Source: JARKQH01 sp964631605 (GTDB lineage: Bacteria > Verrucomicrobiota > Verrucomicrobiia > Limisphaerales > UBA8199). From it: a stretch of 64,000 nt of DNA. Within the stretch, counting starts at the first letter, position 1, and each line of letters opens with the position of its first letter. Below are positions 34,009 through 43,165 of this stretch, in pieces. Location: contig CAZVYG010000003.1 in the NCBI GenBank assembly GCA_964631605.1, positions 74,560 through 138,559 on the forward strand, given 5' to 3'. Position numbers and translations under genes: made by a program. The notes under the pieces are model-generated. The model had not been told where the DNA came from. It searched no databases and was given only the letters and a program-made list of their open reading frames with translations.

Positions 34009-35331
34009 ATGGACCGACTGATCCGTTTGAGGCTCTTCACGATGATGGTCCTCCAGAGCTTCATCTGGGGGACGTGGATGCCGCTGGTCTATGGTTACCT
34101 GCCCAGCCTGGGATTCACGCCGCTGCAGCAGTCGTGGGTGCTGAACGCCTTCCCCATTGCGGCGATTGCGGGCATGTTCTTCAGCAACCAGTTTGCCGAC
34201 CGGAATTTCGCCGCCGAGAAATTCCTGGCGTTCAGTCACCTGGTCGGCGGGCTGGCGATAGCCGGCCTGGCGTTCACCCGGTCGTTTTGGCCGTTCTTCG
34301 GCCTGATGATGCTGCACTGTCTGCTGTATGTGCCGACGATGTCCATCTGCAACTCGATCGCGTTTGCCCACATCAAGGATGCTCAGAAGGAATTCGGGCT
34401 GGTGCGGATGGGGGGCACGGTCGGGTGGATCATGGCGGCCTGGCCGTTCACCTTCATTCTCGTGGACTGGGGAAAAGTCCGGGCCGAAAACCCGGGCGGC
34501 CTTGTGGATTGGCTGGGGACGGTGCTGAGCAGCGGGTTGAGCGGGGCGGCGCTGCAAGAGGCCACCCGCTGGACCTACATTGTCGCGGCCATCGCTTCGA
34601 TGGTCATGGCTGCCTACAGCCTGACCCTGCCGCACACGCCGCCGAAGCAAGCCGGGGAGGCGGGGGAAAAGCTTGCCTGGCTGGAGGCCATCAAGCTGCT
34701 CCGGCATCGGTTTCTGCTGGTGCTCTGGCTCATCACGCTGGTGGATTCATTCGTGCTTTACTGCTACTTCAACTGGACGGGTTCGTTTTTGGGGACGCCC
34801 CCCTCTGCGGGCGGCCCCGGGATACCGGGAAACTGGATCATGCCGGTCATGAGCATCGGGCAGGTCATGGAAATCCTGACGATGCTTGTGCTGGGGGTGA
34901 CGCTGAAGCGGCTGGGTTGGCGCGCGACCATGCTGATTGGCATCCTGGGCCACACCTTGCGTTTCGTCGTGTATGCATTCTTTCCGCAGCACAAGGAACT
35001 CATCATCCTGGTCCAGCTTGTGCACGGCATCTGCTATGCGTTTTTCTTTGCGACCGTTTACATCTTCGTGGATGCCTACTTCCCGAAAGATACGCGCGCC
35101 AGCGCCCAGGGACTGTTCAACATGATGATCTTTGGTTTCGGATACATCGCGGCGAATTTCATCTGTCCCTGGCTGAAGCAATCGTTGTACACGCAGGGAG
35201 AGATTACCGATTACAAATCGCTGTTCCTGGTGCCCGCGGTGATCTCGGTTGTCGCGGCGGTGGCGCTCGTCCTGTTTTTTCATCCGCCGAAACCTGTGGC
35301 AGCCGGGTCCGGCGCTGCGCCGGAAGGCTGA
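34009..35331 (+). CDS. NupG-like MFS nucleoside/H+ symporter (paralogue 2)
   Basis: A 440-residue 12-TM protein of the same family as its upstream neighbour: RLFTMMVLQSFIWGTWMPLVYGYLP in TM1, MFFSNQFADRNFAAEKFLAF after TM2, and VYIFVDAYFPKDTRASAQGLFNMMIFGFG in TM11. A longer central loop (about 165-180) separates the halves. It probably exchanges a nucleoside or related solute for protons, an inference from family. The stop lies 12 bases from the stop of folK on the other strand, leaving almost no room for a terminator. Confidence 0.86.
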   Translation: MDRLIRLRLFTMMVLQSFIWGTWMPLVYGYLPSLGFTPLQQSWVLNAFPIAAIAGMFFSNQFADRNFAAEKFLAFSHLVGGLAIAGLAFTRSFWPFFGLMMLHCLLYVPTMSICNSIAFAHIKDAQKEFGLVRMGGTVGWIMAAWPFTFILVDWGKVRAENPGGLVDWLGTVLSSGLSGAALQEATRWTYIVAAIASMVMAAYSLTLPHTPPKQAGEAGEKLAWLEAIKLLRHRFLLVLWLITLVDSFVLYCYFNWTGSFLGTPPSAGGPGIPGNWIMPVMSIGQVMEILTMLVLGVTLKRLGWRATMLIGILGHTLRFVVYAFFPQHKELIILVQLVHGICYAFFFATVYIFVDAYFPKDTRASAQGLFNMMIFGFGYIAANFICPWLKQSLYTQGEITDYKSLFLVPAVISVVAAVALVLFFHPPKPVAAGSGAAPEG

Positions 35332-35343
35332 GCCGCCTGCGCG

Positions 35344-35847
35344 TCAACACGGGATCTTCGTGACCTGGCCGCCGGAGGGGAGTGCCGCGAGCAACTCGGC
35401 CACGTTCCGGCGCTGGCCTGGCAGCAAGAGGTCCGGCGCGATTTCCGCCAGCGGCGAAAGGACAAACCGCCGGAGGTGCGCCCTGGGGTGGGGGAGGGTT
35501 AGCGCGGGAGTGTTGCGTTGTTCGGTGCCGAAGGCGATTAGATCGAGGTCGAGCGGCCGGGGTTCGTTCAGCACTTGCCTGGGCCGTCGCCCGAACGCCT
35601 TCTCCAACCCCTGCAGTTTCGCGAGCAGCGATTCGGGCGTTTCGCCCGGCAGCGGAGTCAGCGCAACCACGGCATTGACGAAAGGCGGCGAGCCGGGGGG
35701 ACAGTCCACCGGCGAGGTTTGCCACAGGGAGGAAACGCGCAGCGGGCCTGCGGACAGCGTGGTGAGGCGCTGGACGGCCTCGAGCACGCTGCGGCGCGCG
35801 TCACCCTGGTTGGACCCCAGGGCAATGATGGCCAGGCCGGTGGTCAT
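35344..35847 (-). CDS. folK: 2-amino-4-hydroxy-6-hydroxymethyldihydropteridine pyrophosphokinase
   Basis: A 167-residue HPPK of folate synthesis, which transfers pyrophosphate from ATP to 6-hydroxymethyl-7,8-dihydropterin. Family motifs: IALGSNQGD (8-16), SLWQTSPV (40-47), FVNAVVAL (57-64) and the signature EPRPLDLDLI (95-104), where D100 and D102 bind Mg. Start 35847 places IALGSN at the usual distance; an upstream extension of 28 residues is not family-like. It is the last gene of a dapA-dapB-folK run (23-base gap after dapB). Confidence 0.94.
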   Translation of the reverse strand: MTTGLAIIALGSNQGDARRSVLEAVQRLTTLSAGPLRVSSLWQTSPVDCPPGSPPFVNAVVALTPLPGETPESLLAKLQGLEKAFGRRPRQVLNEPRPLDLDLIAFGTEQRNTPALTLPHPRAHLRRFVLSPLAEIAPDLLLPGQRRNVAELLAALPSGGQVTKIPC

Positions 35848-35870
35848 GGGGAGCCTTTGCTCCGGCGGGG

Positions 35871-36605
35871 TTATTTCAACCCCAGCACATCCTGCATGTC
35901 GTAGAGTCCGGGTTTCTGGCGGACGACCCATTGGGCCGCGCGCAAGGCGCCGTTGGCAAAGGTCTCGCGCGAGGAGGCTTTGTGGGTGAGTTCGACGCGC
36001 TCGCCCGTGGCGGCGAAGATGACGGTATGGTCGCCCACCACGTCGCCGCCGCGGACCGAGTGGATGCCGATCTCGGCCGGGGTGCGCTCGCCCACAATGC
36101 CGAGGCGTCCGTGCCGCGCGACGCGGTCGTATTGCTGCTGGCGAACGGAGGCGAGGATTTCGGCGAGGGTGCGCGCCGTGCCGCTGGGCGCGTCGCGTTT
36201 CAGGCGGTGGTGCATTTCGACGATTTCAAGATCGAAGGCCGGCCCGAGGATTTCGGCGGCTTTGCGGGTGAGCCAGAACAGGGTGTTGACACCGGTGGAA
36301 AAGTTCGACGCGAGCACCAGGGGGATGCTGGCGCTGAAGCGGGTGATTTGCGAGCGGTCTTCGCTGGAATGGCCGGTGGTGCCGATGACCATGGCTTTGC
36401 GGTGCTCGGCGCAAAGGGCGGCCAAGGCGGGCGTGGCCGTATGGGTGCTGAAATCAATGACGACATCCGCCTTGTCAATGACCGCGCGGATGTCATCCCC
36501 CTGGTCCACCTGGGCGGCGACCTGCACTTCCGGGTGATGGGCGGCACAGGCAAGCAAGGCGCGGCCCATGCGCCCCTTGAAACCGTTGATAAGGACTCGA
36601 GTCAT
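35871..36605 (-). CDS. dapB: 4-hydroxy-tetrahydrodipicolinate reductase
   Basis: A 244-residue NAD(P)H-dependent enzyme of lysine/diaminopimelate synthesis. Nucleotide-binding GFKGRMGRA is at 8-16, IGTTGHS at about 74-80, and the catalytic/substrate segment EMHHRLKRDAPSGTA near 131-145 holds the conserved His pair and Lys. It reduces hydroxytetrahydrodipicolinate to tetrahydrodipicolinate in the cytoplasm. It lies 42 bases after dapA, whose product is its substrate. Confidence 0.95.
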   Translation of the reverse strand: MTRVLINGFKGRMGRALLACAAHHPEVQVAAQVDQGDDIRAVIDKADVVIDFSTHTATPALAALCAEHRKAMVIGTTGHSSEDRSQITRFSASIPLVLASNFSTGVNTLFWLTRKAAEILGPAFDLEIVEMHHRLKRDAPSGTARTLAEILASVRQQQYDRVARHGRLGIVGERTPAEIGIHSVRGGDVVGDHTVIFAATGERVELTHKASSRETFANGALRAAQWVVRQKPGLYDMQDVLGLK

Positions 36606-36647
36606 GGGAGTTTTCTGATGAATCGTACGAGGGGGCGAAGCAATGGC

Positions 36648-37526
36648 TTAGCGGAGCACGCCGCAAGCCTTGAGAGTGGCCTGGAGGATTTGGCGGTTTT
36701 TGGGATTCATGGGGACCAGGGGCAGCCGATATTCCTCCTGAATCAGGCCCATCATGGCCAGCGCCGCCTTCACGGGCACCGGGTTGGTTTCGATAAACAA
36801 ATCCTTGAACAAGGGATAATATCTGTGGTGCAGCTTCAGGGCTGCGCGCGGGTTGCCCGCCGCAAAGGCCGACACCATTTGGGACACCTGGCGTGGGATG
36901 ACGTTTGAGGCGACGCTGATGACCCCCTGGGCGCCCACGGCCATGAAGGGAAGCGTCAGCGAGTCGTCGCCGCTGAGAATCTCGAACTTGGGTCCCAAGG
37001 CGGCTCGGAGCTGACTCACGCGGTCCGCGTTGCCGCCGGCTTCCTTGATGCCGATGATATTGGGGCACTCCCGGGCGAGGCGTTTGACGGTATCCACGCC
37101 GATTTCGATGCCGCACCGGCCGGGGATGCTGTAGAGGACGATGGGCAGGCGGGTCTTGCGGGCCACCTCGCGGAAATGCTGGAAAAGTCCTTCCTGGGTC
37201 GGCTTGTTATAGTAGGGCGCAACCTGCAGAGAGCCATCCGCGCCAGCCTTTTCGGCGCGTTCGGTCAGATAGACCGCCTCGCTGGTGGAGTTGCCGCCGG
37301 TGCCGGCCAGCACCTTGATCTTTTTGGCGGCGAACTTGACCGCCAGCGCGATGATGTGGATGTGCTCTTCGTAATCCACCGTGGGCGACTCGCCCGTGGT
37401 GCCGACGGGCACAATGCCGTCCACGCCGGCTTTGACCTGGGCTTTGACCAGCCGCTCGAGGGCGGCCTCATCCAGTTGACCGTTTTTGAACGGTGTAACA
37501 ATCGCAGTATAGGTTCCAGTAAACAT
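36648..37526 (-). CDS. dapA: 4-hydroxy-tetrahydrodipicolinate synthase
   Basis: A 292-residue aldolase-type TIM barrel that condenses pyruvate with aspartate semialdehyde. VGTTGESPTV is at 41-50, the catalytic Tyr is in VLYSIPGRCG (Y132), and the Schiff-base Lys is in GIKEAGG (K161), all at the E. coli positions. Length is standard. AGGA lies 7 bases before the ATG. It heads the dapA-dapB-folK run; the 169-base gap upstream must hold its promoter (a TTGACT hexamer is present near 37580 on this strand, without a clear -10). Confidence 0.95.
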   Translation of the reverse strand: MFTGTYTAIVTPFKNGQLDEAALERLVKAQVKAGVDGIVPVGTTGESPTVDYEEHIHIIALAVKFAAKKIKVLAGTGGNSTSEAVYLTERAEKAGADGSLQVAPYYNKPTQEGLFQHFREVARKTRLPIVLYSIPGRCGIEIGVDTVKRLARECPNIIGIKEAGGNADRVSQLRAALGPKFEILSGDDSLTLPFMAVGAQGVISVASNVIPRQVSQMVSAFAAGNPRAALKLHHRYYPLFKDLFIETNPVPVKAALAMMGLIQEEYRLPLVPMNPKNRQILQATLKACGVLR

Positions 37527-37695
37527 GACGATTCCTTTCCCGAATCGGCGGCCAACGGTAGCGGAAACCAGCGGCTTGGCCAGTCAAAAAACCGGTTCTG
37601 AGCGGGGGCGTTGATCCTTCCGATAGGAAAGTCCATCCGTGCGGAGTGACGAGCAGTCGAGCGGGACGAGCCGGCCGCGGGAGGAAGCGAGGGCG

Positions 37696-40600
37696 TCAGG
37701 CGCCGGCGGGGGCGGCAGTTCCGGCTGCCGGCTCGGCTTGCGCTGGAGGGATTTCCAGCGGGGTCTCGCGCTCGAATTTGACGTAGAGAACAGGCAGCAA
37801 AACCAAGGTTAGAAAAGTGGAACTGAGGATGCCGCCGATGACCACCGTCGCAAGAGGGCGCTGGACCTCCGCGCCCGGGCCGGTCGCCACCGCCATGGGC
37901 AGGAAGCCCAGGCTCGCCACGAAAGCCGTCATGAGCACCGGCCGCAGGCGGGTCATCGCCCCTTGAAAGACGGCTTGGGCGATCGCGGCGCCTTTTTCAC
38001 GGAGTTCGTTGAAGTAGCTGATCATGACAACGCCATTGAGGACGGCGACGCCGCTCAACGCGATAAAGCCGACGGCGGCGGTGATGCTGAAAGGCATGCC
38101 GCGCGCCCAGAGCGCCAGGACGCCGCCGGTTGCGGCCAGGGGAATGCCGGTGTAAATGAGGAAGGCCTGCCGCATGCTGCCGAAGGCGAGGAAGATCATC
38201 AGAAAGATGAGGACCAGGGCCGCCGGCACCACAATGAGAAGCCGCAGGCGCGCTTCCTGAAGGTTTTTGAACTGGCCGCCGAACTCGAAGGCGTACCCTT
38301 CGGGGAGGACCACCTCCTGCCGGATGCGGGCTTCGGCGTCGCGCACAAAGCCTTCGACATCCCGGCCGCTCAAGTTGATCATCAGCGCGACGCGCCGCTG
38401 GCCTTCTTCACGCACGATGGGGTCCACGCTGGGAACGGTTCGGAACTCCGCCACTTTCTCGAGCGGTATCAGTCCATATTCGCCGACACGCACGGGGAGG
38501 TTCCGGATTTCCTCGAGGCGATGCCGCAGTTCACCTGACAGGCGCACCACAATTTCGTAGCGGCGGTTGCCTTCGAAGACCATGCCGACGGTGGCGCCGG
38601 CCAGGGCGGTGGACACGGCGCGATTGAGGTCAGCGGCATGGAGATTGTAGCGGCGGAGCGCCTCGCGATTGGGATGGATTTCCAGGACAGGAGCGCGGCC
38701 CTGGGCTTCGAACTCGACTTCGCCGGCGCCGGGCAGCTTTTCCAGGATGGCCTTGATTTGCGCGGCGAGCTTCTCCATCACGTCGTAATCGGTGCCGGTG
38801 ATTTTGAGGGAGAGGTCCGAGCGCACGCCCTCGAGCAGTTCATTGAAGCGCATCTCGATGGGTTGGGCGAAAAGGAAGGACTGGTCGGGCAGTTCCTTTT
38901 GCACCTCGGCTTCGATCAGGGCGGCCAGTTCGGCCTTGGTGATCCTCCGGCCATTGACCTTGCGCCATTGCTCGCGGGGCTTGTAGAAGATGTAGAGATC
39001 ATTCTGGCTGGGCGGCATGGGGTCGGTGGCGACCTCGCTGGTGCCCAGGCGGCAGAAGACGCGTTCGACCTCGGGGATGCGGAGGAGCAGTTTTTCGGTG
39101 GCGATTTCCATGGCGAGGGAGGCCTCGAGGTTCATGCTATTGGTGCGATAGACCATGACCGTGTGGGACCCTTCATCCAGTTTGGGAACAAACTCGGCGC
39201 CCAGGCGCAGAAAGGCCAGGACGGAGAGGGTGACCCAGATGACGGTGCTCACCGCAATCAGCCACGGTTTGTCCAGGACCAGGCGCAGCGAGGGCTGATA
39301 CAGACGCTTGATGGCGCGGACCAGGGAGTTGTCGCCCTCGCGAATGAATCCGGTCAGCAGGTAGGAGCAAAGCACGGGCATGAGGGTCAGCGCCAGCACC
39401 AGAGCCCCGCCCAGCGCCAGCATTACGGTGATCGCCATCGGATGAAACATTTTGCCCTCGATGCCGGTGAGGGCCAGGATCGGGACATAGACAATGGTGA
39501 TGATCAGGACACCGAAGAACATCGGGTTGGCGACCTGTTTGCTGGCGGCCGCAACGGTGTGCATGCGCTCGGCGACGGTCAGGGTTCGGCCGAGGTGCTT
39601 TTGCCGCTCCCCCAATTGCCGGACAATATTTTCGACCATAACCACCGCGCCATCAATGATGAGGCCAAAATCAATGGCGCCCAGGCTCATGAGGTTGCCG
39701 GAGATGCCCAGGCGGACCATGCCGGTGAGCGCCCAGAGGAAGGAGAGCGGAATGGCGGAGGCGACAATGAGGGCGGCGCGCCAGTTGCCCAACATGGTCA
39801 GCAGCACCACGAGGACGAGGATCGCGCCCTCAAACAAATTCTTTTTCACAGTCGCCACCGTGCGGTCCACGAGGTCGGCCCGATCGTATTGGGTGCGGAT
39901 TTCAATGCCGGGCGGCAGGCGATTGCGCACTTCGCGAATCCGCTCGCCGAAGCGGTGGGCCACAATGCGGCTGTTTTGTCCCGCCAGCATCATGGCGGTG
40001 CCGAGGATGGTTTCCTCGCCGTTCTCGGTGGCGGCGCCGGTGCGAAAGCGCGAGCCAATGGCGACGTCCGCGACATCGCCGACCAGGAGAGGTTTCAGTC
40101 CGCCTATGAATTTGAGGGGCAGTCCGGCGATTTCCTCGGTGGTGGAGACGCGTCCCACCGTCCGCACCGTGAGTTGTTCGGCCCCCTGGTTGATAATCCC
40201 GCCCCCCGCATTTTCGACGTTCTGAGCCACCGCCGCGGCCAGGTCGGTGAAGGTCAGGCCGGCTTTTTCGAGGTCACGGGGCCGCGGCTGAATGACGATT
40301 TGCTTTTCATAGCCGCCGTTGGCGTTGATTTCGGCAATCCCCGGCGTGGTGCGGAGCATCGGTTTGACGGTGAACTCATGAATTTCCCGGAGCTCCCGGA
40401 GTTGGTCTGGGAGGGTGGCCGGGCGATGGGGCGCATCCACGCGGTAAGCCAGAGTATAATAGTAGATTTCGCCCAGACCGGTGCTGATGGGCGCCAGTTC
40501 CGGGGTCAGGCCCGGAGGAAGGCGGTCGGCGACGGTTTGCAGACGCTCGGCCACCAACTGCCGGGCGCGGTAGATGTCGGTGCGGTCCTGGAAGATGAGG

Positions 40601-40881
40601 GTGACCTGGCTCAGGCCGAACTTGGTCAGGGAGCGCATTTCCTGAACGCCCTGGATGCCGGCCAGCTCCATCTCCAGCGGGATGGTGACGGACTTTTCGG
40701 TTTCCTCGGGCGCCAGCGCGGGCACTTCGGTGTTGACCTGGACTTGGGGGCTGGTGATATCGGGAACGGCGTCAATGGGGAGGTTAAAGGCGGACCAGGC
40801 GCCGATGAAGAGAGACACGCCGGCGACGATGAGGAGGAAGACGCGCTGGCGGAGGGAAGCTTCGATCAGGCGGTGAAGCAT
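37696..40881 (-). CDS. CzcA/CusA-type heavy-metal RND efflux transporter
   Basis: A 1061-residue RND pump with 12 TM segments and two large periplasmic loops. N-terminus LIEASLRQRVFLLIVAGVSLFIGAWSAFNLPIDAVPDITSPQVQVNTEVPALAPEE is typical of the heavy-metal efflux group. TM4 has DFGLIIDGAVVMVEN, matching the DFGxxxDGAxxxxEN form linked to divalent ions such as zinc and cobalt (HME1) rather than Cu/Ag. The start at 40881 is two bases after the TolC stop (TAACCATG), so the two are coupled. A periplasmic adaptor gene, normally between or beside them, is not found. Confidence 0.93.
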   Translation of the reverse strand: MLHRLIEASLRQRVFLLIVAGVSLFIGAWSAFNLPIDAVPDITSPQVQVNTEVPALAPEETEKSVTIPLEMELAGIQGVQEMRSLTKFGLSQVTLIFQDRTDIYRARQLVAERLQTVADRLPPGLTPELAPISTGLGEIYYYTLAYRVDAPHRPATLPDQLRELREIHEFTVKPMLRTTPGIAEINANGGYEKQIVIQPRPRDLEKAGLTFTDLAAAVAQNVENAGGGIINQGAEQLTVRTVGRVSTTEEIAGLPLKFIGGLKPLLVGDVADVAIGSRFRTGAATENGEETILGTAMMLAGQNSRIVAHRFGERIREVRNRLPPGIEIRTQYDRADLVDRTVATVKKNLFEGAILVLVVLLTMLGNWRAALIVASAIPLSFLWALTGMVRLGISGNLMSLGAIDFGLIIDGAVVMVENIVRQLGERQKHLGRTLTVAERMHTVAAASKQVANPMFFGVLIITIVYVPILALTGIEGKMFHPMAITVMLALGGALVLALTLMPVLCSYLLTGFIREGDNSLVRAIKRLYQPSLRLVLDKPWLIAVSTVIWVTLSVLAFLRLGAEFVPKLDEGSHTVMVYRTNSMNLEASLAMEIATEKLLLRIPEVERVFCRLGTSEVATDPMPPSQNDLYIFYKPREQWRKVNGRRITKAELAALIEAEVQKELPDQSFLFAQPIEMRFNELLEGVRSDLSLKITGTDYDVMEKLAAQIKAILEKLPGAGEVEFEAQGRAPVLEIHPNREALRRYNLHAADLNRAVSTALAGATVGMVFEGNRRYEIVVRLSGELRHRLEEIRNLPVRVGEYGLIPLEKVAEFRTVPSVDPIVREEGQRRVALMINLSGRDVEGFVRDAEARIRQEVVLPEGYAFEFGGQFKNLQEARLRLLIVVPAALVLIFLMIFLAFGSMRQAFLIYTGIPLAATGGVLALWARGMPFSITAAVGFIALSGVAVLNGVVMISYFNELREKGAAIAQAVFQGAMTRLRPVLMTAFVASLGFLPMAVATGPGAEVQRPLATVVIGGILSSTFLTLVLLPVLYVKFERETPLEIPPAQAEPAAGTAAPAGA

Positions 40882-40883
40882 GG

Positions 40884-42200
40884 TTAGTGGGATGGTGAGA
40901 CAGCGGGAAGATCGGTCTGGCCTACCAATCGTTCGAGGTCCAGGCGGCACTCCGCGGCTTCGTTCTGGCTGGCCAGCAGTGTCTCGAGCGCGTCCAGGTA
41001 ACTGCTTTGCATCTCCAGATAGGTCGCCAGGGGCACTGCTCCGAGGCGGTAATGGCGGTCAGCGGCCTCGGCGGCCTCGTGGAAGCGTTCGAGGGAGCCC
41101 GGGCGCCAGCGGCTGATTTCGTCAAGTTTGGCCTGGCAGGCGAGGTAGCGGTCGGTGATTTGTCGCTCGAGCTGGCGGGCGACAGCGCGCAGGGAAGCCT
41201 CGGCCTGCAGGAAGCGGGCCTGCTCAACTTCGGCGGTGGCTTTGGCGGTGCCCCAGATCGGCAGGGGCATGCTGATACCCACTCCGGCAATGCGCTCCTC
41301 ATCCGAGGCCTTCTCCGAGGAATAGAAGGGCGCCAGGGTTATTTCCGGGTAACGATCCTTGCGCGCCAATTCCACCTTGAAGCCCTGCTGTTCGAGTTCA
41401 GCCTGGCGCATGCGCAATTCGAAGTTGTTGGTGTAGGCGGTTTCGAGCAGTTGGGCCAGGGGAGGAAGGTTTGTCGGTGTCTGAATGCTGCCCTGAATTC
41501 GGAACGGGGTTGCGGCGGGAACACCGCGGAGCTGGTTGAGTTCCAACAAGGCTGCCTGGCACTCGCGTTCGGCCTGGCTCACACGGCGGTTCAGGGTGAG
41601 GGTGGCTGCTTCAAGAATTCGCACTTCGAGCAGGGCGGCCGGCCCCGCGGGGTCACGCTGGACCAGCGCCTCGGTGACGGCCCGATAACGGTCCGTGACC
41701 TCGCGCGCAGCGTCGGCCTTTTGTTGAGCGGCCAGCGCCGCGTGGGCCAGGACCCGCACCCGGCCCGCCAGGGCCGCGCGAAACTGAGCGAGCCCCAACT
41801 CGGCGAGGCCGACCTCTTGGTTGGCGATGGCCTTGCGGAGGGCGATGCGACCGGGGAATTCAATGGTTTGAGACACCGAGACCGACCACGCCGGGCCATC
41901 GCCCAACACGCCGCCGCCTCCGCGCTCCCACGCTCGTTTGCTGCCGAGTTCCGCCGTGATCTCGGGGTTTTTCCATTTGGCGGCCGCCTTGCGGCCGGCT
42001 TTAGCGGCCGCGATTTCGGCATGATAGAACGCCAGCTCCGGGTTTTTCTGAAGCACCTCGGTCACCAGGGTGTGGATGGAAACCGGGTTGGCGGTTGGCT
42101 CCGCGCTCGACGCCGACGGGGTTGAGCCGGCGAAGGCGAGACTCGCGCAGAGAGCCGCCAGACCCCAGGCGCGGCCGGATGGTCCAAGGGGAGTTTTCAT
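40884..42200 (-). CDS. TolC-family outer membrane efflux protein
   Basis: A 438-residue protein with a signal peptide (about 1-32) and two outer membrane efflux protein repeats: HTLVTEVLQKNPELAFYHAEIAAAKAG near 40 and LLETAYTNNFELRMRQAELEQQGFKVELAR near 235, each opening a long coiled-coil hairpin. It most resembles CzcC/CusC-type proteins that export metals with an RND pump. The CzcA-like gene follows two bases downstream. The ATG at 42200 gives the signal peptide; an upstream extension does not. The ThuA-like gene ends 72 bases upstream. Confidence 0.9.
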   Translation of the reverse strand: MKTPLGPSGRAWGLAALCASLAFAGSTPSASSAEPTANPVSIHTLVTEVLQKNPELAFYHAEIAAAKAGRKAAAKWKNPEITAELGSKRAWERGGGGVLGDGPAWSVSVSQTIEFPGRIALRKAIANQEVGLAELGLAQFRAALAGRVRVLAHAALAAQQKADAAREVTDRYRAVTEALVQRDPAGPAALLEVRILEAATLTLNRRVSQAERECQAALLELNQLRGVPAATPFRIQGSIQTPTNLPPLAQLLETAYTNNFELRMRQAELEQQGFKVELARKDRYPEITLAPFYSSEKASDEERIAGVGISMPLPIWGTAKATAEVEQARFLQAEASLRAVARQLERQITDRYLACQAKLDEISRWRPGSLERFHEAAEAADRHYRLGAVPLATYLEMQSSYLDALETLLASQNEAAECRLDLERLVGQTDLPAVSPSH

Positions 42201-42272
42201 GATGGGACAGAATTCGAGTGGGCCGGCTTGGTTTTCCGCCTGTCTTGAAGGCCGCAACCTTGGGGTGCGGCC

Positions 42273-43085
42273 TCACCGGGCCGGCGCCGCCCATTCGACG
42301 GCGTTGCGGAGAATCTGGCGCACTTCAGGCCGATGGTAGTCGTCGTAGGTTTCGTGGCCGGGTGTGAAATAAAACACCCTGCCTTTGCCGACCGTCCAGC
42401 ACAGGCCCATGCGGCCGGGTTCCCTGGTTCCATCCGGCTTGGTGTAGATGCCGTCCAACGGCACGGCCTCGGGGGTGGGGACGGCGAAGGGCTCGCCGTA
42501 TCTTTCGATTTTGGGCAGTTTGAAATTCTTGACGCCCCGGCAGATGGGGTGGGTGGGATCGGCGACGATGATTTCGACGGAGGTTCCGTCGGCCTTGTAT
42601 TCGCGCCAACTGCAGGCGGTGCCCATCAGGCGCTTATAGGGTTTGGCGAAATGAGACGAATGCGTGGAAATAAAGCCCATGCGTCCGTCTTTGACGCGGG
42701 CTTCAATCCTGGACACCAGCGCATCGTTAACTTCGCCATGTTTCTTGTGGCCCCACCAGATCAGCACGTCGGTCTGGTTGAGGAGATCGTCCGGGAGCCC
42801 CTGGTCCGGGTCCTTGAGGCTTGCGAGGACCACTTTCCAGCCTTGCGCCTCGAGGGGTTTGAGCCCGTCGGCGATGGCGGAATTGATGTCCCTGGGATAA
42901 ACCTCCCTGGATCCCGCATCCACATTGGCCGTACCCTCCGACCATACGACGACGGTGCGGGTCGTGGCGGCGGAAAGGGACCAAGCCAGCAGCAGCGAGG
43001 CGACAGAGAGGGCGGGCAGGCGCCAGCGTCCGAGAGAGACCAGATTTGCTACTCCTTTAAGGGACAAAGAGGGTGTAAGTTTCAT
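42273..43085 (-). CDS. Secreted ThuA-like domain protein
   Basis: A 270-residue protein with an N-terminal signal/anchor (about 20-40, ALSVASLLLAWSLSA). The rest matches the ThuA (trehalose utilization) fold, a glutamine-amidotransferase-like domain: VVVWSEGTANVD, TDVLIWWGHKKHGEVND, MGFISTHSSHFAKPYKRLMGT and GKGRVFYFTPGHETYDDYHRPEVRQILRNAVEWAA. ThuA-like proteins are abundant in Verrucomicrobia and Planctomycetes sugar loci, often with unknown reaction. It is upstream of the metal pump genes in the same direction, but there is no obvious link in function. Confidence 0.87.
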   Translation of the reverse strand: MKLTPSLSLKGVANLVSLGRWRLPALSVASLLLAWSLSAATTRTVVVWSEGTANVDAGSREVYPRDINSAIADGLKPLEAQGWKVVLASLKDPDQGLPDDLLNQTDVLIWWGHKKHGEVNDALVSRIEARVKDGRMGFISTHSSHFAKPYKRLMGTACSWREYKADGTSVEIIVADPTHPICRGVKNFKLPKIERYGEPFAVPTPEAVPLDGIYTKPDGTREPGRMGLCWTVGKGRVFYFTPGHETYDDYHRPEVRQILRNAVEWAAPAR

Positions 43086-43165
43086 GAGCTAATACTCTGC
43101 AGGCACGGTTCGAGGGGCAAGCGTTTTCCCGCGGGTCCGCCTCTGCGAGCTTCCGAAGCGGATGG

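Noticed and set aside
38638..40887. A 749-codon plus-strand frame opposite the RND pump
   Set aside because: Composition is shadow-like (Gly, Asp, His, Gln) and the minus-strand RND protein is full length.
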